A stretch of DNA of 64,000 nt from Hemileia vastatrix (lineage: Eukaryota > Basidiomycota > Pucciniomycetes > Pucciniales > Zaghouaniaceae). The notes beneath the pieces are model-generated. The model had not been told where the DNA came from. It saw only the letters and a program-made list of their open reading frames with translations, and did no database searches. Location of the stretch: contig JASXTE010000001.1 of the NCBI GenBank assembly GCA_030280995.1, positions 9,519,001-9,583,000 on the forward strand. The letters are read 5' to 3'. Both the position numbers and the translations under genes were made by a program. Positions 1 to 10,218 of the stretch are shown piece after piece. Positions within the stretch are counted from its first letter, which is position 1; each line of letters starts with the position of its first letter.

Positions 1-896
1 GTTTAGCCTAACTTCAGGTGGACAATTTCAGAAAGCACCGGTTAGTCACTATCCATCAAAAAAGTGTTCACCAAAATTATGGCTAAACTTGTGGTGGACC
101 CTTTTGATCAGCTGCATTCAGATGAGATCAACTCCTTAGATGGAAATGAGGATGATATTTTGGTCAATCATGGAAATAGAAGTAGTTTGATGTGGCCAAA
201 TTATCCCCCTGAAGGTCAGACAAACCTCACAAGAACACTTTTTAACAGGGAGTAACTGAGAAAAATCCATTTATCAGAAGGAAAATCTTTTATTGGATAG
301 ATGCCAAGGTTTCATATTTGTGTATTATGGTCAGTATTAATTTTGAAAGTGTCTGTCCAAGCAATTTCATTGCCCATCATGACACATTTTGTTTTAAATG
401 TTTAAAACTGTGTGATACAGTATTAAGGTGTCACATAGTATAATTAAGTTCTATTAAGTGCCCTCCTATGATGCCTAAATTTATAATTTAATATCTTACA
501 TAATAATTATTTTTTATATAAATTCATCAATATTTTATTTTATTAGCAAATTTAATAGAGCAAGTATCCTGAATTATTATATATGCATAAGCTTAGTTTA
601 GATCAATTTGTGCTCAAAAGAGGACCAAAATCAAGTTCTGGAGGATCAACTTGTGCATAATTTAGAATCAGTTGATATTCTGTCTATAATCAATCTGAGA
701 ATAAATGTACTTCCAATACAATTTTGTATATTGTTATAAAGTGAGAATAACCCTGGAATAATAAGAGACACTCTGGAGTTCAAAGAGAGGGGATTGCTAG
801 CAGTTCACCCCCAGATTTTTCATGGTGTGGATTTTCAAGAAATGACACTGCTAATATAACGGTCTGATTTTTGCCCTTGAAATGATGAAGTTGACT
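1..896. other. AT-rich DNA without a recognisable gene
   Basis: The only open frame of note is 64-255 (+, 63 codons), whose acidic product (PFDQLHSDEINSLDGNEDD in the middle) I do not recognise. It could be an exon or relic, but nothing supports expression. Around 790-832 lies a degenerate relative of the terminal motif seen at 26614, 31190 and 62380 (core TTGCTAGCA next to a run of C and then a TGGTGTGG-like tail), oriented leftward. The rest is simple AT-rich sequence. Confidence 0.5.
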
Positions 897-1215
897 ACCA
901 ACTTTTCTGACCCACTCCAATAGTAGCCTGAAGTAAAAAAATGATAGAAATTCTTATTTTATGCTTGCCACTCATTTTCCATTCAAAATGTAAAAAAAAT
1001 TGCATGAACTGTAACTATGAATATGCAATATTTAATATGCAGTATAAATTAGATTTTAAATGTTTCATAATTCATAATGTATATTGAATATTCATACTTA
1101 AAGTGAATGAAATATGATTTTTTTTTGGATGGAAAATGAGTGGCAAACATAAACTAAGAATTTCTGTCATGCTTTTTTTCTTCAGGCTACTATTGGGGTG
1201 GGAAGAAAAGTTTGT
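897..1215. repeat. Foldback repeat with about 75-90-bp inverted arms
   Basis: The left arm (897-984) and right arm (1127-1215) are inverted copies. The left contains CCACTCCAATAGTAGCCTGA and CTTGCCACTCATTTTCCAT; the right contains the reverse complements with a few mismatches (TCAGGCTACTATTGGGGTGG, ATGGAAAATGAGTGGCAAA). The 140-bp spacer is AT-rich with repeated ATATGCAATAT-like words. The form is that of a foldback element or MITE. No coding capacity and no clear target duplication were seen. Confidence 0.75.
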
Positions 1216-2067
1216 ATTCATCTTTATCTGTCATGCACCAGGTGACACTCAAAGCAAATGTCAATCTTATAATCCATAAATCAGTACACAAATTCATACT
1301 TGAAGCACAGAAAGAAACATCTACATAGCAACTTCTTTTTCCCTTTGTGTGTCTCAGTTTTAGTGCACTATCTAAAATTTAAATCTAAATTAGTCAATCA
1401 TCTGCTTATACTTTTCAACCTTAAGCAATTGCACTATGTATTAGTGCTAGGAGTAATTATATATTTTCAATGTTAGTTTATTGTGTGTCTGAGGGTAATT
1501 AAAGGTCTGTGAGTAAGAATATGAGTAAGGTTAAAGGATCTGTGGGTTAGATTGGAGGTTCAGTGATAAATTAAGGGTGGTTTATTAAAGGGACCAATGC
1601 AAGGTGAGGTTATCTATATCATTGGGTGGATTTGGTTTGAAATTCCTTAGAACTAGATTATAATATCATTGTGATAGTAGTTCAATTTATTTAAGGCTAT
1701 TATTCTTTCCTCTCTTCCTTAGTAATCAATTTAATTTAATCTTAAAATTACCTAAATCCATTTGATTTTTAGGTTTAAATCCTCTGTGAGATTAACTTGA
1801 ATATTTAGTGTCACTGTCAATTACATTATTATTCAACTCAAACTTATCTTATAGCAGTATTAATTGATCTTTGACTTATCTTCAAACCATTCACTTGAAG
1901 TATTCCTCTGTGTGTTTCAAAAGAGTCTTCAATCATCTCTGCAAATCTCACCTACTCAGGAACACCTTCAAACTTGTGCATAGGCTGTCTGGTGAAAGTA
2001 TAATTTAATTCTCCACAGTTCTCATTTTTTTGATTTTCTCTACTATGCATTTCAGGTTCTAAGTCTA

Positions 2068-2560
2068 AATGGCACCTGTTCAATGCACTCCTCCTATGGG
2101 TGCTACTACTAGAGCTTGTGCAAGAGATAGACCATGAGCATTGTGACCTATTTCCTGCACTCACTCTCTAGAACCTCTCAAAATAAGGGAAAGGAAACAT
2201 TCAATTCAATATGCAGAGAACATTCCTCAGGATTTTGAAGATTCTAGTGATGAAGAAGAAGGCAAAGATACTATGCACAAGGTACCATATGCCCTGGCTA
2301 CCAATTCTTTGGGTCAAACCTCTAAACCTGGCACATCTACTTCATTAGAATATTTCATGAAGTTATTAGTGAAAGCAGTTTTGAATCTTTTTCCTTTGGA
2401 GGGATCTTAATTTAAAACTCCTTGAATTAAATCTCTGGATAAATTTGATGGAGGGAATCCTGAAATATTGAAATCTTTTTTCAAACTGGCAAGTTATTGT
2501 TCCTTAATGATCCTCAAACCTTTAAAACTGTTCTCTCCAAGGTAATTTATGCCTCATTGG
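2068..2560 (+). pseudogene. Gag-like relic of a Ty3/gypsy element
   Basis: A broken frame opens with an ATG at 2068 and a Thr/Pro/Arg-rich start. It continues through an acidic stretch (DFEDSSDEEEGKD) and ends in a segment reading roughly SLDKFDGGNPEILKSFFKLA, the 'KFDG...' theme that opens the capsid-like region of many fungal gypsy Gag proteins. Several in-frame stops (for example near 2140 and 2408) interrupt it. It does not resemble the Gag of B or E, so it is either the divergent 5' part of relic A or a different element joined to it. The assignment rests on a short motif and overall style. Confidence 0.35.
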
Positions 2561-2689
2561 TTGAAAGCAAATCTATAAGGCAATAGTCAACTGGAAAACT
2601 GTGATGAAGACACATGGCACAAGATAGAGAAATGCACTAAGGATTAATTTATTAAAGACATAAGGGTATGGAGAGAATTCTCTTCTACG

Positions 2690-3780
2690 CTGCAATTAGT
2701 TATATCAGATATAGGCAGAAAAGAGAAGATTCTTAGAGAATTACATGAAAATTTGGGACATAGGGGACAGGATGAGACTTATAGGAGAGTCAAGGAGCAG
2801 TTCAGGTGGCCTAATATGAAAGCAGAGGTCAAGGATTTGGTCCAATCTTGTCCAGAATGTCAGCACAGAAGTTACAGAAAGCCTAAGGAAAAGGGAAAGG
2901 CAATGCGTAAAGATACTATCTTTGGCAGGATCAGCTTAGATGCAGTTTATAAAAATAAAGATGCTTTTAGTACTTGGTAGTAGCCAGGGATGATCTGTCA
3001 GGATGGGTTGAGGAAGTGCCTTTGATAAATCTTAAGGCAAGTAATGTAGCTAAGTTTATAAAGAAGGAATGGGTATATAGATATGGGATAGTGAAAATGG
3101 TAACTGTGGATGGGGGCGCTGAATTTGCTGGTGAATTTCATAAATTTGTTAAAGGGATTGGCACCAAAATTTGAGTTTCAACACCATATTATCCAGAGGC
3201 AGAAGTTATGATTGAGAGAGGGCATCAAGTAATTAAAGATGCGCTAGTTAAGCTATGTGGAAATAATGGGGCAAAATGGAAATTTTATTTTCCTGTAGTA
3301 TTATTTGCAGATAGGATTTCAGTGAAAAAGACAATGGGGTTTCAGCTTATAAGCTTATGTTTGGTCAGAGGGAAGTACTAACTATTGATCTTGAAGCTGG
3401 ATCTTTTCTAGGATGTGATTGGGATCAAGTGAACTCAACTGAGAATTTAATTCTAGCAAGAGTGTTTCGGCTTTAAAGAAAGGACATAATTGTACAAAAA
3501 AGCATATTAAAGAATGATGCAGATTAGGGACAAGTCAGTTAAATATTGGGATGAGCGCTTAGCACACAAATTAAAGGAACCACTAAAAACAGGGGATTTG
3601 GTATTAGTATACAATAGAATTCTTGAAATTCAATGGGGAAGAATGTTTGTGAATAGATGGAATGGACCTTATAGGGTCAGGAAACATATTACTGGAGGAA
3701 TTGGATGGTACTGAACGGAAATGACATGTAGTGGCCAATCATATCAAAATATTCTACCCAAGAGGGATACCAGTAACATA
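2690..3780 (+). pseudogene. Integrase relic of relic A (B/E family)
   Basis: Frame pieces at 2753-2980, 2974-3174 and 3514-3714 join through frameshifts and stops into an integrase clearly related to those of B (18350-19400) and E (49702-51270). Visible parts are an HHCC zinc domain (H and H in ELHENLGHRG, C and C in CPEC), the first two catalytic aspartates (SLDAV, TVDGG), the region of the catalytic glutamate (IERGHQVIKDA) and a GPY/F-type tail (WNGPYRV). A frameshift near 2975 and stops near 3172 and 3475 show decay. Reverse transcriptase and protease are missing upstream, so A is 5'-truncated or rearranged. Confidence 0.8.
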
Positions 3781-3787
3781 AGAATTA

Positions 3788-3809
3788 CCTCCAGGATGAG
3801 GCTAAACTA
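3788..3809 (+). repeat. Covarying mini-hairpin motif in relic A
   Basis: Stem CCTC, loop CAGGAT, stem GAGG, then CTAAACTA. It lies at the end of the integrase relic, the same place where E has its tail array (49339-49600) and B has 19440-19562. This is one of more than 30 copies in the window. Confidence 0.7.
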
Positions 3810-4398
3810 ACAATAAAATTATTCTTTAAACTCTGGGAAAAATATAAACTATCATCAGTATGCTAGTTAAGGAGGCTATGATGCAACTGTTACAGATAGG
3901 GTGCTAGCGATGGCGAAGCAACTATGGCTGAACAATCAGTTGGAATTAACACTAAAGCTAATTTTTGTGGAATTAACGTTGTTCAAGGAGATATGAAGAA
4001 GCGGGTAGACTGGATAGAGGAACAGCTGTCTGGGCAAATCAGAAAGCTACTGTATGCTTAGCAGAAGGTAGGCAACATAGCTGAGGAAGATTGGAATATG
4101 GAGTGCCCAATTGAGGGAGCTGGATTTGAAAAATCTCAGTATTAACAAATAATAATGAAGGGTAAGAATTATTTAAATATAGTAGAGGTAGCACAGGAAG
4201 CGCTCTCTGGGCTTATTTTTAGGGAAGTCAAGTGTGTTTTAAGCACTAAGCACTTTGTTTATGATTTTTTATGAAAGTTATGATGTATCATAATTGAGAA
4301 GGGCAAGCATGGTTTAAAGGGAGCTATGTACAGGTGTTAAAATAAAGAGTGCTAATCAAATTGAGGTATAGGAAAAGTTATGATTAATCAGAGTCTGC
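3810..4398. other. Region between integrase relic and convergent minus-strand ORF
   Basis: No clear gene. A short plus-strand frame from 3926 (MAEQSVGINTKANFCGIN...) runs about 44 codons to a stop, with coding-like text continuing to about 4145. I do not recognise it. By position this matches the structured non-coding spacer between pol and the antisense genes in B and E, but the three stem-loops conserved there were not found here. Confidence 0.35.
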
Positions 4399-4904
4399 TT
4401 AAAAACTGGCGGGGAATACTTTCCATTCTTTAGGAACGAAGAAGTTATTGGGAACAGGAGGAAAGCCAGGGATAGAGGTAGAACTGATTTTATTCATCAA
4501 CTGACTAACCATTTCAATGTGATGGTAGCAGGAATTTAACTCATTTTCAGAAAATGCAGGAGCACAGTTGTATGAAGATGAAATGGCATCATAAATGAGG
4601 TGAAGGCGTGAGAAAATTTGCATCAAATGTAAAAATGGAAGAGGTTGGGGAACACATCCTAAGCAAATAGATTTTTTAAAACTTTTGAAGAAATTAAAAT
4701 TAGAAAAAGATTTTGTAGAAGTAATGTTGATTGACTCACTAGCTAACAGATTTGTAGGATGCGCAGACAGGTATAGCACTCTCAAAGAGTTAGAAGCCTG
4801 TGAAGAGGATGATTTTAAGGCCATGTTTTGTTTGGAAGATGAAGGAGATTCTTCCTCGGGCTGGATGGAGATTTGTTGCCAATGGTATGTAGGGAGAGAT
4901 GCAC
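4399..4904 (-). pseudogene. 3' part of a minus-strand ORF split by element C
   Basis: This minus-strand frame is open without a stop from the left edge of element C (target duplication 4900-4904) down to its stop at 4399. The first part (PTYHWQQISIQPEEESPSSS) continues in the same frame as the ORF at 11020-11304 on the other side of C, once C and one copy of the duplication are set aside. The combined frame is about 260 codons, far longer than expected by chance in DNA this AT-rich. It converges on the integrase relic of A just as the Zn2Cys6 genes converge on pol in B and E, so I infer the antisense gene of A. The product is Ser-rich with no motif I can name. An overlapping plus-strand ORF (4685-4993) is taken as its shadow. 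Confidence 0.55.
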
Positions 4905-5705
4905 TGTCAGCCAGGATACTAGACTTACCCAGTAAAATAATTAATTATCTTACTGAGATGAAGACACACCTTTTAAGCGTTATTAATAATTAATTATTTA
5001 TAAACTACTTATGTATTACTTACAACTAACTAGCTAAGTACAATAAGTAATGTAAATAGTTAATAAAAATAAGTAACTGTCACATACATTTTTTCCCTAA
5101 CACCGTGCTCAATAATACAGATGAGAGGGAATAAAAATAGTATTAAAAATATAAAATTATAAAAATAAAAAAAACTTTTCAAATTCCTTTATTTAGATTT
5201 TGTTGAATCAACATTTTAAATCAAATATTTTTGTACTAAATGTGATGGACCAAGGGATTCAGATTTTTATTTCAAATAAAATAATACCTTTTATTTAAGC
5301 ACTATTTAGTATAACTCTTATTATTTCACATAAACTCTTTATTTAGCTTCTTTTTTCTCACACCCTTGTATTAGGTGGTGTTAACTCCGTATCTTTATTT
5401 CTCACATCTTTGCCTATAAAAGGCCCCCTCTTTTTGTACTTTTCAATTCATTCATTTACTTACATTATTACAACCAATACTATTATTAAATTTATTACTA
5501 TTTTTATTATTGTCTTTAGTTCTTACAATCTCAAACTTCTAAATCATTAATTATAGTAATAATTAAAATCTTACCTCTTAACATTGAGTATTAAATCTTT
5601 AAGATTATAAGAGAAATACATACATTATCTTGAGTCCTCTAAATCCACTGTTGCCATCCTTTAACTACCTTGAAAATCTTCTAGACGTAAAAGCCAACCT
5701 TGAAA
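4905..5705 (+). repeat. 5' LTR of element C
   Basis: Starts TGTCAGCC and ends CTTGAAA (CTTGACA in the 3' copy). It is followed by ATTGGAGGCC, where TGG two bases after the LTR is the expected place for a primer-binding site; the tRNA was not identified. A TATA box (TATAAAAGG, 5415-5423) marks the probable U3 promoter. Confidence 0.9.
5415..5423 (+). promoter_or_regulatory. TATA box in 5' LTR of C
   Basis: TATAAAAGG, repeated in the 3' LTR at 10729-10737. The same box occurs in the D LTRs (33957-33965 and 42161-42169). It is the likely core promoter for element RNA. Confidence 0.6.
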
Positions 5706-6049
5706 ATTGGAGGCCTTCCTGAATTGTCAACGGCGCATTGTTATCTTGAGGACCGGAGACCGTAGGACCATCACCATCAAGGTACCTATAAGGACGAGTG
5801 GACAACAAAAATGACAAATGTCATACATCATGTGACTTATTTTTTTGCTGCAAACGGGAATAGAACTGCGCTCCAAAACTTAGGCTTATATATTAACTAA
5901 TAGTTATATATTTCGTGGGTAACTTTGCACTCTTCATACTCTACGTATTTCCTTTTACTCAGCACTCTGTAAGTGGCATTAATTTGCTCATTTAACAGGG
6001 GGAGGTGTCTAGTAAAGTGGAATTAAAATTTTTATTATTATTTATTTTA

Positions 6050-6430
6050 TATTTCTGGTTGACAAAGGTAGAGCAATTGTGTTCTTAGTCCTAGAGGTAA
6101 TAAATTATATTTTAAAAATTATTATTCATTATAATTTTCAGTTGACTCTTGTCCTGATATATTTAAATTTTATTTGTTCCAGTTGAAAAATTGTCCTGAC
6201 AATAAATTTTTTTTAAAATTCATATTTAATATTTCAGTAGACATTAAGTCCTGTTAATTATTAAATTCTCAGTTGATTTAAAAATCCTGATAATAATTAT
6301 CATAAAAACTGTTAATAAGAAAATTAAATTTAATTCTTCAGTTGATTATTATATCCTGGTTTTAAATTGTTTTGAATTAATAAATTGATTATTATTTTAG
6401 TTGATTTTATCCTGGAAAATTTTATTTTAT
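6050..6430 (+). repeat. Degenerate short repeats in the leader of C
   Basis: About seven copies of a loose motif, (T)CAGTTGA followed 6-12 nt later by TCCTG, spaced 40-70 nt apart (near 6057, 6140, 6180, 6234, 6271, 6341, 6398), each followed by an AATAATTATT-like tract. They lie between the primer-binding region and the first ATG. The role is unknown. Confidence 0.5.
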
Positions 6431-6510
6431 TACTTTTCTTTTAAATAAAAGTAAAAATACAAACTAATTCATCTTATTGTCTCCCTCTCTCATTGCAGTA
6501 AAAATTAGAA

Positions 6511-7119
6511 ATGACTGATCAAGGTATCTCTGCTGCACGTGAAGAGGAATTGGATTTAATTGATTATGATGAGGCTACTTCTGTGAGTTCTCATTTAACT
6601 AGTAAATTATCTCAAATTAATCAATCATTTCCCCAATCAGGATGTAGAAATGGAGGAAGTGGAAATTCTGGTAGAAACAACTCAGGAACAGAAACCTGTA
6701 AAAAACCCCCCAGAAGAACTTCCAAAAGGCTTCAAATAAAAAAGATGCCACTACCTCAACAAGTAAAGAACCTGTCAACACACATAAAAGAATTAAGGAC
6801 AGAAAACTTGAGATTGAGGTCAAGAGTAGATGATCTAGAGGAAAAGGTAAGAAAAATAGATGCCTTTCTTCAAGAGAAGAGGAGACCTCCTCCCCCCAGG
6901 GATCTTCATCGATTGGCTCCCCAGCAGCCAGAGAAAGTGGAAGTATCCAAGTGGCAGTGGGATTGGCTGAACACTCAGTGGGATTATCTGTCTCAAAATC
7001 AACAGACGCCCCAAGCAGGTCCATCAAGACACAGCCAAGTAAACCTCACACCTCCTCACCCCTATCAAGGAAGAAGAAGAAGAAAAAACAATATGATCTT
7101 ACCCAGAAAACCTTGGTAA
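6511..7119 (+). CDS. Gag-region ORF1 of element C (coiled-coil, ends in KPW)
   Basis: 202 codons. The N-terminus is acidic and Ser-rich. A basic stretch follows, then a heptad-like coiled coil at about residues 90-130 (IKELRTENLRLRSRVDDLEE), the signature VSKWQWDW at about 147, and a very basic C-terminus with HPYQGRRRRK before the final PW-stop. Element D has the same arrangement (35041-35487: coiled coil, VSKWKWDW, HPYRGKARR, RPW-stop), so the small ORF is conserved although its upstream half differs. It overlaps ORF2 (6951-8198), which is in the -1 frame. A slippery heptamer at 7083-7089 lies 28 nt before the stop. It may be the N-terminal Gag domain of a frameshift product or a separate small structural or nucleic-acid-binding protein. 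Confidence 0.65.
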   Translation: MTDQGISAAREEELDLIDYDEATSVSSHLTSKLSQINQSFPQSGCRNGGSGNSGRNNSGTETCKKPPRRTSKRLQIKKMPLPQQVKNLSTHIKELRTENLRLRSRVDDLEEKVRKIDAFLQEKRRPPPPRDLHRLAPQQPEKVEVSKWQWDWLNTQWDYLSQNQQTPQAGPSRHSQVNLTPPHPYQGRRRRKNNMILPRKPW

Positions 7120-8198
7120 GCCCCTCTATTTATTCACAAGTACCATTTCTTGTAACTAATTCAGTTCCCTCAGGTAATTCTGGAAGAGGAGATGAGACTG
7201 TAAGACCTGTAGAGGCTGAGAACAGTAGACAAGTTGCTCAAATTTCAAATGTATCTGATCCTTTAGTTCTAATTGCTACTTCAATGATAAATCCTGATAT
7301 GGCTATTATTGATGAAGCACTTGAGCCTGAGTTTTATGAGATGCTGGAAAGTTACTCTCTTTCCTTATTGAAAAACACTCTAGATGTAGCCAACATTAAT
7401 GATGAATATTTGAGGGATATTATTGCTAAACAAAATCATACAATAAACAACATGCAACTGACTCAGAAATATAATAGTTTGTTAACTGAACAGGGTTATC
7501 AAGCATTAAGGAGTGAATCACAGAGAATTTATGAGGAATTGTTTCATTACAAGGCAACCCATGAAAAGAAAGTTGCTTTATGGCAAAACATCAAAAATGA
7601 TTTGTCTAACCTGAAAGATGCTGTATCTGCCTGTTGCCAGGAGGTGGAGATAGACAAGATGAATCTGAAAAGATTGAATGACCTTTTTTCATCTTTTCAA
7701 AATAAAAATCAATTATCTTTTGAAACAATCAATGAGAGTTTATCTAGTCTTCCAAGATTAAAAACCAGACTAACAACCATTGAGGAGAAATTGAACTCAT
7801 TTATTAATGATCAAAAATATTCTGAGAATTCTTTAAAGGAACAAATAGTACAGGATGCTCCAAAGTTACCTGTGGCTAGTTCATCTAAAGGTAAATTAGT
7901 TCCAGAAATACATGTTGATACCCCTGAGTTTCCATCAAAAATTGATGATGCACCAGGATCTTCAACAGAAAGATTAAACAATGAGATTACTGCACAACTA
8001 GAGAAGTTACAGCTGCTCCTTACTCAGAAACAAGCTGGTACTAAGGAGACTCCTTCAAATCAAAAGAATTGGCCAAATCTTGACCAGTACCCAACATTTG
8101 ATGGTGATTCTTCTTCTGATTGGCAGCAATTTATTTTCAGAATTGATAACTTAAAAAATTCTTACAAACTCCCAGATGATAAGCCTGAAAAAACATGA
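6951..8198 (+). CDS. Gag-region ORF2 of element C (capsid-like), truncated
   Basis: The frame is open from about 6837. The listed first ATG at 6951 lies inside ORF1, so translation may begin by -1 frameshifting from ORF1 instead. The protein is helical and charged, with a coiled-coil stretch at roughly residues 160-290 and, near its end, LDQYPTFDGDSSSDWQQF, which starts the capsid-like core (element D: LDQYPSFDRDSKSDWQQF at 36345). After LPDDKPEK the homology to D stops at about 8190, where inverted RT sequence begins. The distal gag, zinc knuckle and protease are therefore missing and the last residues are not native. Confidence 0.7.
   Translation: MAVGLAEHSVGLSVSKSTDAPSRSIKTQPSKPHTSSPLSRKKKKKKQYDLTQKTLVSPSIYSQVPFLVTNSVPSGNSGRGDETVRPVEAENSRQVAQISNVSDPLVLIATSMINPDMAIIDEALEPEFYEMLESYSLSLLKNTLDVANINDEYLRDIIAKQNHTINNMQLTQKYNSLLTEQGYQALRSESQRIYEELFHYKATHEKKVALWQNIKNDLSNLKDAVSACCQEVEIDKMNLKRLNDLFSSFQNKNQLSFETINESLSSLPRLKTRLTTIEEKLNSFINDQKYSENSLKEQIVQDAPKLPVASSSKGKLVPEIHVDTPEFPSKIDDAPGSSTERLNNEITAQLEKLQLLLTQKQAGTKETPSNQKNWPNLDQYPTFDGDSSSDWQQFIFRIDNLKNSYKLPDDKPEKT
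7083..7089 (+). promoter_or_regulatory. Candidate -1 ribosomal frameshift site in C
   Basis: The heptamer A AAA AAC lies in the reading phase of ORF1 (codons AAA 7084-7086 and AAC 7087-7089), the classical X XXY YYZ form used by retroviruses. A -1 slip would move ribosomes exactly into ORF2. The counterpart in D is G GGA AAG at 35442-35448, also in phase. No downstream pseudoknot was modelled. Confidence 0.45.
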
Positions 8199-8617
8199 CC
8201 AAGAACTTTCAAAGAATGGAAACCAAATTTACATTTCTTCAAAGCAAGTGTCATATTTATATCATCCATTTTTTGCAACACTTTACACAGGTGGTTGAGA
8301 TGGTCCTCAAATGTTTTTGAGAATATAATGATATCATCAATATAAACCATCAGCCATCCTTCAATTACCTCCTGATGGAATGTGTTATCCATGACTTTTT
8401 GAAAAACTGAAGGGGCATTTTTAGGGCCAAATGGCATCCTAACATACTTATAAATACCCATATGAGTAGCAATCATCAGAAAATTCTGAGAATTTTTCTC
8501 AACAGGTACCTGGTGATATCCTTTATTACCATCCAAACAGCTGATATATTTAGCACCCTGTAAGGTAGCATGTATAGAGCTAATTCTAGGTAAAGGATAG
8601 ACATCATCAACAGTATG
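8191..8617 (-). pseudogene. Inverted fragment of reverse transcriptase in element C
   Basis: On the minus strand this encodes the RT core: LDGNKGYHQ-type start (here MDGNKGYHQVP), RMPFGPKNAPSVFQK, the catalytic box VYIDDIIIFSKTFEDHL and the LKVLGHVF end. It matches D 38090-38528 but lies opposite to the rest of C. The left break is at about 8190, just after gag, and the right break at about 8617, where direct homology to D resumes (GIYVVDMEEE). The minus-strand frame 8162-8536 is therefore not an independent gene. Confidence 0.85.
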
Positions 8618-8625
8618 GGATATAT

Positions 8626-10185
8626 GTGGTTGATATGGAGGAAGAGCTATTACAGCTTATTCTGGATTCATATGATAAGGACACAGACTTAAAAAAGTTA
8701 TGCACCATATTAAATGATCCAAAGAATGCTTCAATACAAGCATTAATTAAAACCCTTCCGCCAAAGTACCAAAAAGCTTTCGAAAAAGGTAAATTTTCAA
8801 TTGATGAAGGATATTTATTTTATAGAAGAAAGTTGAGTAATGTGTTTGTTATTCCTCCCTCTATGAAAGAAATCATCTTGAAAATTTGTCATGATGACAT
8901 ATTAGCTGGACATTTTGATCTTGAAAAAACAATGATCAGAATTAAAAACACCTCTTGGTGGGTTGATATGTCTGAAGACACCAAATTATATGTTGAATCT
9001 TGTGATTCTTGCCAAAAATCAAAAATATTGACTGGTAAGAGAGCTGGATTAATGCAACATATTGAACCTCCTGATGCACCATGGCAGATAATAAACATGG
9101 ATTTTGTAACAGGATTACCTATTGCTGGAAAAGACAGTTATAACTCTTGTTGGGTTATTGTGGACAGATTCACCAAAATGTGTAAATTCATCCCTACTCA
9201 CAAGGATGTTTCCACTAAGGAATTAGCTTTCTTATGGTGGTCTCATATGTTTAATACTGCTGGTTTTCCTAAAGCCATAATCTCTGACAGAGACCCTAAA
9301 TTTACTTCTGAATTTTGGATGTCTCTGATGGATGTTTGTGGTTGTGATCTGAAACTATCTACTGCCCATCACCCTCAGACTGATGAATTAGATGAAAGAC
9401 TGATTCAGACTCTAGAGGACATGATAAGAAGGTACTGTGCTTTTGGCCTTGAGTATAAAGACAATGACAGATTCACTCATGATTGGGTTACCTTACTTCC
9501 TGGGTTGGAATTTACTTTTAATAGCACTGTTCATTCTGTTACTCAAATAAAGCCTTTTGAGCTCTTGCTTGGATATGTTCCAAATACTCCTGCCCAAATT
9601 TTCAATAATAAAATACCTAAATTGGATCTACATCCTGGTGTAAAATCTTTTCTTCAAATGCAACAACTTTGCAGAAGTCATGCTCAAAAATGTATTGAAA
9701 AATCATTTGAATATGAGAAGAAGAGATGGGACAAATCCCATAAAGAATACACTTTTAAGAAGGGTGATGAGGTTCTGGTTTCTACAGTCCACTTCAATTT
9801 ACAAGGGAATAACAAATTGAAAGACCCATTTGTTGGTCCATTTGTTGTAAGAAGAATGGTTGGTGATAATGCAGTTGAAGTTATTTTGTATTCTCCATAT
9901 GACAGAAAACATCCTGTTTTTCCAATATCTCTTTTAAAACTTTATACATCCAATAGTGATTTGTATCCCAAAAGGAGGGGAAGACCAAAAAAGACCCCTA
10001 ATGAAATCACTGAGACAGCAGAAATTGATAAGATTCTAAATGACAGAATAGTTACTGCTGAAAAAGGTAAAGAATACTTATTGAGATTCAAGAATAAATC
10101 ATCTGAATATGATTCTTGGATACCTGGGAAGAAAATATCTAATCTTTCTACTCTGCTAAAGAAATATAAAAAGAAAAAATCATAG
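8626..10185 (+). CDS. Integrase with C-terminal chromodomain (element C)
   Basis: 519 codons without interruption; the frame continues the pol linker of D. An HHCC zinc domain is seen at about residues 87-130 (CHDDILAGHF, CDSCQKSK). The catalytic DDE triad is D in INMDFVTG (about 159), D in ISDRDPKF (about 221) and E in ELDERLIQTLED (about 263). The usual TDGLAER is TDELDER here, with the catalytic E kept. A GPF motif (GPFVVRRMVGDNAVEV) follows, then a basic KRRGRPKK AT-hook-like patch and a chromodomain-like end at about 460-515 (AEIDKILNDR, YLLRF, WIPGKKI, LLKKYKKKK). Chromodomains steer such integrases to particular chromatin. No RT or RNase H remains in frame, so the element cannot move by itself. 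Confidence 0.85.
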   Translation: MVDMEEELLQLILDSYDKDTDLKKLCTILNDPKNASIQALIKTLPPKYQKAFEKGKFSIDEGYLFYRRKLSNVFVIPPSMKEIILKICHDDILAGHFDLEKTMIRIKNTSWWVDMSEDTKLYVESCDSCQKSKILTGKRAGLMQHIEPPDAPWQIINMDFVTGLPIAGKDSYNSCWVIVDRFTKMCKFIPTHKDVSTKELAFLWWSHMFNTAGFPKAIISDRDPKFTSEFWMSLMDVCGCDLKLSTAHHPQTDELDERLIQTLEDMIRRYCAFGLEYKDNDRFTHDWVTLLPGLEFTFNSTVHSVTQIKPFELLLGYVPNTPAQIFNNKIPKLDLHPGVKSFLQMQQLCRSHAQKCIEKSFEYEKKRWDKSHKEYTFKKGDEVLVSTVHFNLQGNNKLKDPFVGPFVVRRMVGDNAVEVILYSPYDRKHPVFPISLLKLYTSNSDLYPKRRGRPKKTPNEITETAEIDKILNDRIVTAEKGKEYLLRFKNKSSEYDSWIPGKKISNLSTLLKKYKKKKS

Positions 10186-10218
10186 CATTTTTTTATTGTT
10201 TTTTTTAGAGTGAGGGAG

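Noticed and set aside
1..30. Possible mini-hairpin relative at the window edge
   Set aside because: Only the tail-like GTTTAG and a loose stem match; loop length does not fit.
4685..4993. Plus-strand ORF (102 codons) next to C
   Set aside because: It overlaps the minus-strand frame that stays open across the C insertion and itself runs into the LTR; joined to the far flank it stops at once.
8162..8536. Independent minus-strand gene encoding an RT fragment
   Set aside because: It is an inverted piece of the pol of C with breakpoints at both ends.
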